From positions 2,232,001 to 2,296,000 of the forward strand of contig NZ_CP141285.1 in the NCBI RefSeq assembly GCF_035319885.1: a stretch of DNA of 64,000 bases, read 5' to 3'. This DNA is from Altererythrobacter sp. H2. Lineage in GTDB: Bacteria; Pseudomonadota; Alphaproteobacteria; Sphingomonadales; Sphingomonadaceae. The translations under genes and the position numbers were made by a program. Positions 61,421 to 64,000 of this stretch are shown piece after piece. The notes under the pieces are model-generated. The model did no database searches. It saw nothing but the letters and a program-made list of their open reading frames with translations, and was not told the DNA's origin. Position 1 is the stretch's first letter. Every line of letters begins with the position of its first letter.

Positions 61421-62428
61421 TCACATCAGCTTCGCCATCACCCCGGCGGTGTCGATCATCCGGTTGGAGAAGCCCCATTCGTTGTCGTACCAGCTGACCA
61501 CGCGGGCCAGCTTGCCTTCCAGCACGGCCGTTTCCAGGCTGTCCACGGTCGAGCTGGCCGGGTGGTGGTTGAAGTCGCTGCTGACCAGCGGCTGGTCGGT
61601 GTAGTCGAGCACGCCCTTCATCGGGCCTTCTGCAGCGGCCTTGAGCGCGGCGTTCAGTTCCTCGGCGGTGGTGTCGCGGCCCGGAACAAAAGTGAGGTCA
61701 ATCAGGCTGACGTTCGGGGTCGGCACACGGACCGAGGAACCGTCCAGTTTGCCCTTCAGTTCGGGCAGGACCAGGCCGACCGCACGCGCCGCGCCAGTGG
61801 TGGTCGGGATCATGTTCTGCGCCCCGCCGCGCGCCCGGCGCAGGTCGCTGTGGATCTGGTCGAGCATCCGCTGGTCGTTGGTGTAGCTGTGGATCGTGGT
61901 CATGAAACCGCGCTCGATCCCGACGAGATCGTGCAGCACCTTGGCCACCGGTGCAAGGCAGTTGGTGGTGCAGCTGGCGTTGGAGATAATATCATCGTCA
62001 GCAGTCAGCGTATCGTGGTTGACCCCGAAGACGATGGTCTTCGACACACCGGTCGCCGGTGCCGAAATGATCACCCGCTTGGCCCCGGCGGAAAGATGCG
62101 GCCGCGCCGCCTCGTCCGACTGGAAGAAGCCGGTGCATTCCATCACCAGATCGATGCCGTTTTCCTCGTGCGGCAACTTGCCCGGATCGCGCTCGGCCGT
62201 GACCTGAATGCGCTTGCCGTTGACGACGATGTCGCTGCCATCGACCTCGATCTTACCCGGGAAACGGCCATGGGTGCTGTCAAAGCCGAACAGCAGCGCA
62301 TTGGACTTCGTGTCCGACAGGTCGTTGATCGAAACGAGGTCCAGATCGTGGTCGGTCCGCTCCAGGATCGCGCGTGCTACCAGGCGCCCGATGCGCCCGA
62401 ATCCGTTGATTGCAACCTTGGTCGCCAT
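61421..62428 (-). CDS. gap: Glyceraldehyde-3-phosphate dehydrogenase, type I
   Basis: A 335-residue dehydrogenase. NAD site: [11 protein letters not shown]; catalytic Cys in SNASCTTNC (near residue 153); phosphate and tetramer motifs [28 protein letters not shown] and [11 protein letters not shown]. It makes 1,3-bisphosphoglycerate. It lies 15 bp after tkt and before pgk, so tkt, gap and pgk are probably co-transcribed. Confidence 0.96.
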   Translation of the reverse strand: MATKVAINGFGRIGRLVARAILERTDHDLDLVSINDLSDTKSNALLFGFDSTHGRFPGKIEVDGSDIVVNGKRIQVTAERDPGKLPHEENGIDLVMECTGFFQSDEAARPHLSAGAKRVIISAPATGVSKTIVFGVNHDTLTADDDIISNASCTTNCLAPVAKVLHDLVGIERGFMTTIHSYTNDQRMLDQIHSDLRRARGGAQNMIPTTTGAARAVGLVLPELKGKLDGSSVRVPTPNVSLIDLTFVPGRDTTAEELNAALKAAAEGPMKGVLDYTDQPLVSSDFNHHPASSTVDSLETAVLEGKLARVVSWYDNEWGFSNRMIDTAGVMAKLM

Positions 62429-62443
62429 GTCAAAGCTCCTCTG

Positions 62444-64000
62444 TCAGGAATTGAGTTTGTTCAGGATTTGCGGAACGATCGCGTCCGCGGTGAAACCGAA
62501 TTTTTCAAACAGCACTTCTGCCGGAGCGGAGGCGCCGAAGCGGTCGATGCCGATGTTTATACCGTCCATGCCGGTATAGCGTTCCCAGCCATGGGTTACG
62601 CCCGCTTCGATGGAGACCTTGAGGGCGTCAGCGGGAAGCAGGTCGGACCGGTAGCCTGCGTCCTGCGCCGCGAACAGTTCCATGCACGGCATCGACACGA
62701 CATCCGCGCCAATGCCCTGCCCTTCGAGCGTGTCCGCCACGGCGCAGGCCAGTTCGACTTCCGAGCCGGTCGCCACCAGCACCACCTTGCGTGCGGCCTG
62801 AGCGGCGCGCAGGCGATAGGCGCCGCGCGCAGAACGGTTGCCTGAAGCGGACCAGTTTTCGTCGCCCTCGCCGCGCATGGGCGCAAGGTTCTGGCGGGTC
62901 AACGCGAGTACCGAGGGCGTTTCCGGCGTTTGTAGGGCCAGGGCCCAGCATTCCGCCGTCTCGATCGCATCGCACGGACGATAGACGTTGAGGTTGGGGA
63001 TCAGGCGCAGGCTCATCACCTGCTCGACCGGCTGGTGCGTCGGCCCGTCCTCGCCCAGCCCGATGCTGTCATGCGTCAGAACATAGACCACCCCGGCCTG
63101 CTGCAAGGCGGAGAGGCGGATGGCGTTGCGGCAATAGTCGCTGAAGATCAGGAAGGTGCCGCCATAGGGCACTACACCGCCGTGCAGCAGCATCCCGTTC
63201 ATCGCCGCCGCCATGCCGAATTCGCGGATGCCGTAATAGACATAGCGGCCGGAATAATCGCTCGCGCTGAACGGAGCAGTGGAAGGGGTCTTGGTGTTGT
63301 TCGAGCCGGTCAGGTCGGCCGAACCGCCGATCAGCTGCGGCAGCTTCTCGGTGAGCGGCCCGAGCGCCATCTCGGATGCCTTGCGGGTCGCCACCTTGGG
63401 CGGGTTCGCTGCGAGGCTGCGGATGTAGTCTTCGAGCGCAGGCGCAGCGGCATCCGCGACACCGGCAAGCTGGCTCTCGAATGCGGCGCGCCTGGGCGAG
63501 GCGGCCAGTCTGGCCTTCCAGTCGCCATGGGCGGCAGCGCCGCTCGTGCCGGTTGCCTGCCAGTCAGTCAGAATCTCCGCCGGCACCTCGAAGGGCGCGG
63601 CGCTCCAGCCCAGATACTCGCGGGCAGCGGCAATCTCGTCAGCGCCGAGCGGCGCACCGTGGACATTGTGGCCGCCCTGCTTGTTGGGCGCACCCTTGCC
63701 GATCACCGTGCGGCAGGCGACCAGCGAGGGACGATCATCCGCCATCGCTTCCTCGATCGCGCGAGCGATGTCAGCAAAGTCATGCCCGTCACACGCCGTA
63801 ACGTGCCAGCCGGTTGCGGCATAGCGCGCGGCAATGTCCTCGCTGGTGGAAAGGTCGGTGTCGCCGTCGATGGTGATGCGGTTATCGTCCCACAGCACGA
63901 TCATCCGGCCGAGCTTGAGGTGCCCGGCAAGACCGATCGCCTCGTGGTTCACGCCTTCCATCAGGCACCCGTCGCCAGCCACCACCCAGGTGCGGTGATC
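62444..64000 (-). CDS. tkt: Transketolase, partial at the right edge
   Basis: The last ~518 residues of a transketolase; the N-terminus lies beyond 64000. The ThDP site is seen in VVAGDGCLMEGVNHEAIGLAGHL and WDDNRITIDG. The middle and C-terminal domains follow (GIREFGMAAAMNGMLLHGGVVPYGGTFLIFSDYCRNAIRLSAL, LTHDSIGLGEDGPTHQPVEQVMSLRLIPN). It moves two-carbon units in the pentose phosphate pathway. First gene of the tkt-gap-pgk-thioesterase run. Confidence 0.95.
   Translation of the reverse strand, partial: DHRTWVVAGDGCLMEGVNHEAIGLAGHLKLGRMIVLWDDNRITIDGDTDLSTSEDIAARYAATGWHVTACDGHDFADIARAIEEAMADDRPSLVACRTVIGKGAPNKQGGHNVHGAPLGADEIAAAREYLGWSAAPFEVPAEILTDWQATGTSGAAAHGDWKARLAASPRRAAFESQLAGVADAAAPALEDYIRSLAANPPKVATRKASEMALGPLTEKLPQLIGGSADLTGSNNTKTPSTAPFSASDYSGRYVYYGIREFGMAAAMNGMLLHGGVVPYGGTFLIFSDYCRNAIRLSALQQAGVVYVLTHDSIGLGEDGPTHQPVEQVMSLRLIPNLNVYRPCDAIETAECWALALQTPETPSVLALTRQNLAPMRGEGDENWSASGNRSARGAYRLRAAQAARKVVLVATGSEVELACAVADTLEGQGIGADVVSMPCMELFAAQDAGYRSDLLPADALKVSIEAGVTHGWERYTGMDGINIGIDRFGASAPAEVLFEKFGFTADAIVPQILNKLNS

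Overview
The window is high-GC alphaproteobacterial chromosome, most likely from Sphingomonadales (an Erythrobacteraceae or Sphingomonadaceae relative). The basis is gene content and codon use: the phoR-pstCAB-phoU-phoB order, an imuA-imuB plus dnaE2 mutagenesis cassette with GTTC-N7-GTTC LexA boxes, an aceA next to a ScfR/RamB-type regulator, the PrsK/PrsR/PrsT exopolysaccharide genes, and intergenic palindromes of kinds common in sphingomonads. The species cannot be named from the sequence alone.

Layout. Positions 1-3066: an unrecognised gene cut by the left edge, a flavodoxin-like gene, recJ and tRNA-Glu(UUC). 3133-9337: phosphate regulon (phoR, Pho box, pstC, pstA, pstB, phoU, second degenerate Pho box, phoB). 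9366-19245, mostly on the minus strand: an extensin-like protein, then an SOS mutagenesis block in two LexA-controlled units, imuA-imuB and a radical SAM protein-udgX-dnaE2 operon. Both units have a LexA box exactly 2 nt before the start codon. dnaE2 carries two in-frame 171-bp palindromic insertions. 19370-26000: a pyridoxamine-oxidase-like stress protein, an amino acid permease, panB and a bile acid:sodium symporter-like protein. 23539-30140: the prsE-prsK-prsR-prsT signalling and polysaccharide operon. 30247-35918: a small membrane protein, the ScfR-type regulator divergent from isocitrate lyase aceA, small ORFs and an M20 peptidase.

36027-55121 is a 19-kb genomic island inserted in the anticodon loop of the host tRNA-Leu(CAA). 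The tRNA is cut into a 3' half (left) and a 5' half (right), sharing only a 9-bp core, and neither end rebuilds it. The island carries its own intact tRNA-Leu(CAA) beside its integrase and so seems to replace the gene it destroys. Its cargo is an alpha/beta hydrolase; a five-gene defence operon (hsdM, hsdS, Abi_C protein, DUF262-DUF1524 protein, hsdR) in which every junction is a 4-bp overlap; a remnant transfer module (VirD4-like coupling protein and a relaxase tail lacking its nuclease end); and an MntA/HepT toxin-antitoxin pair.

55194-64000 is core chromosome again: suhB-like phosphatase, efp, a secreted small protein, thiE, and a glycolysis/pentose phosphate group (fda, pgk, gap, tkt) with a thioesterase and an NAD(P)H reductase-like gene. 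tkt runs off the right edge.
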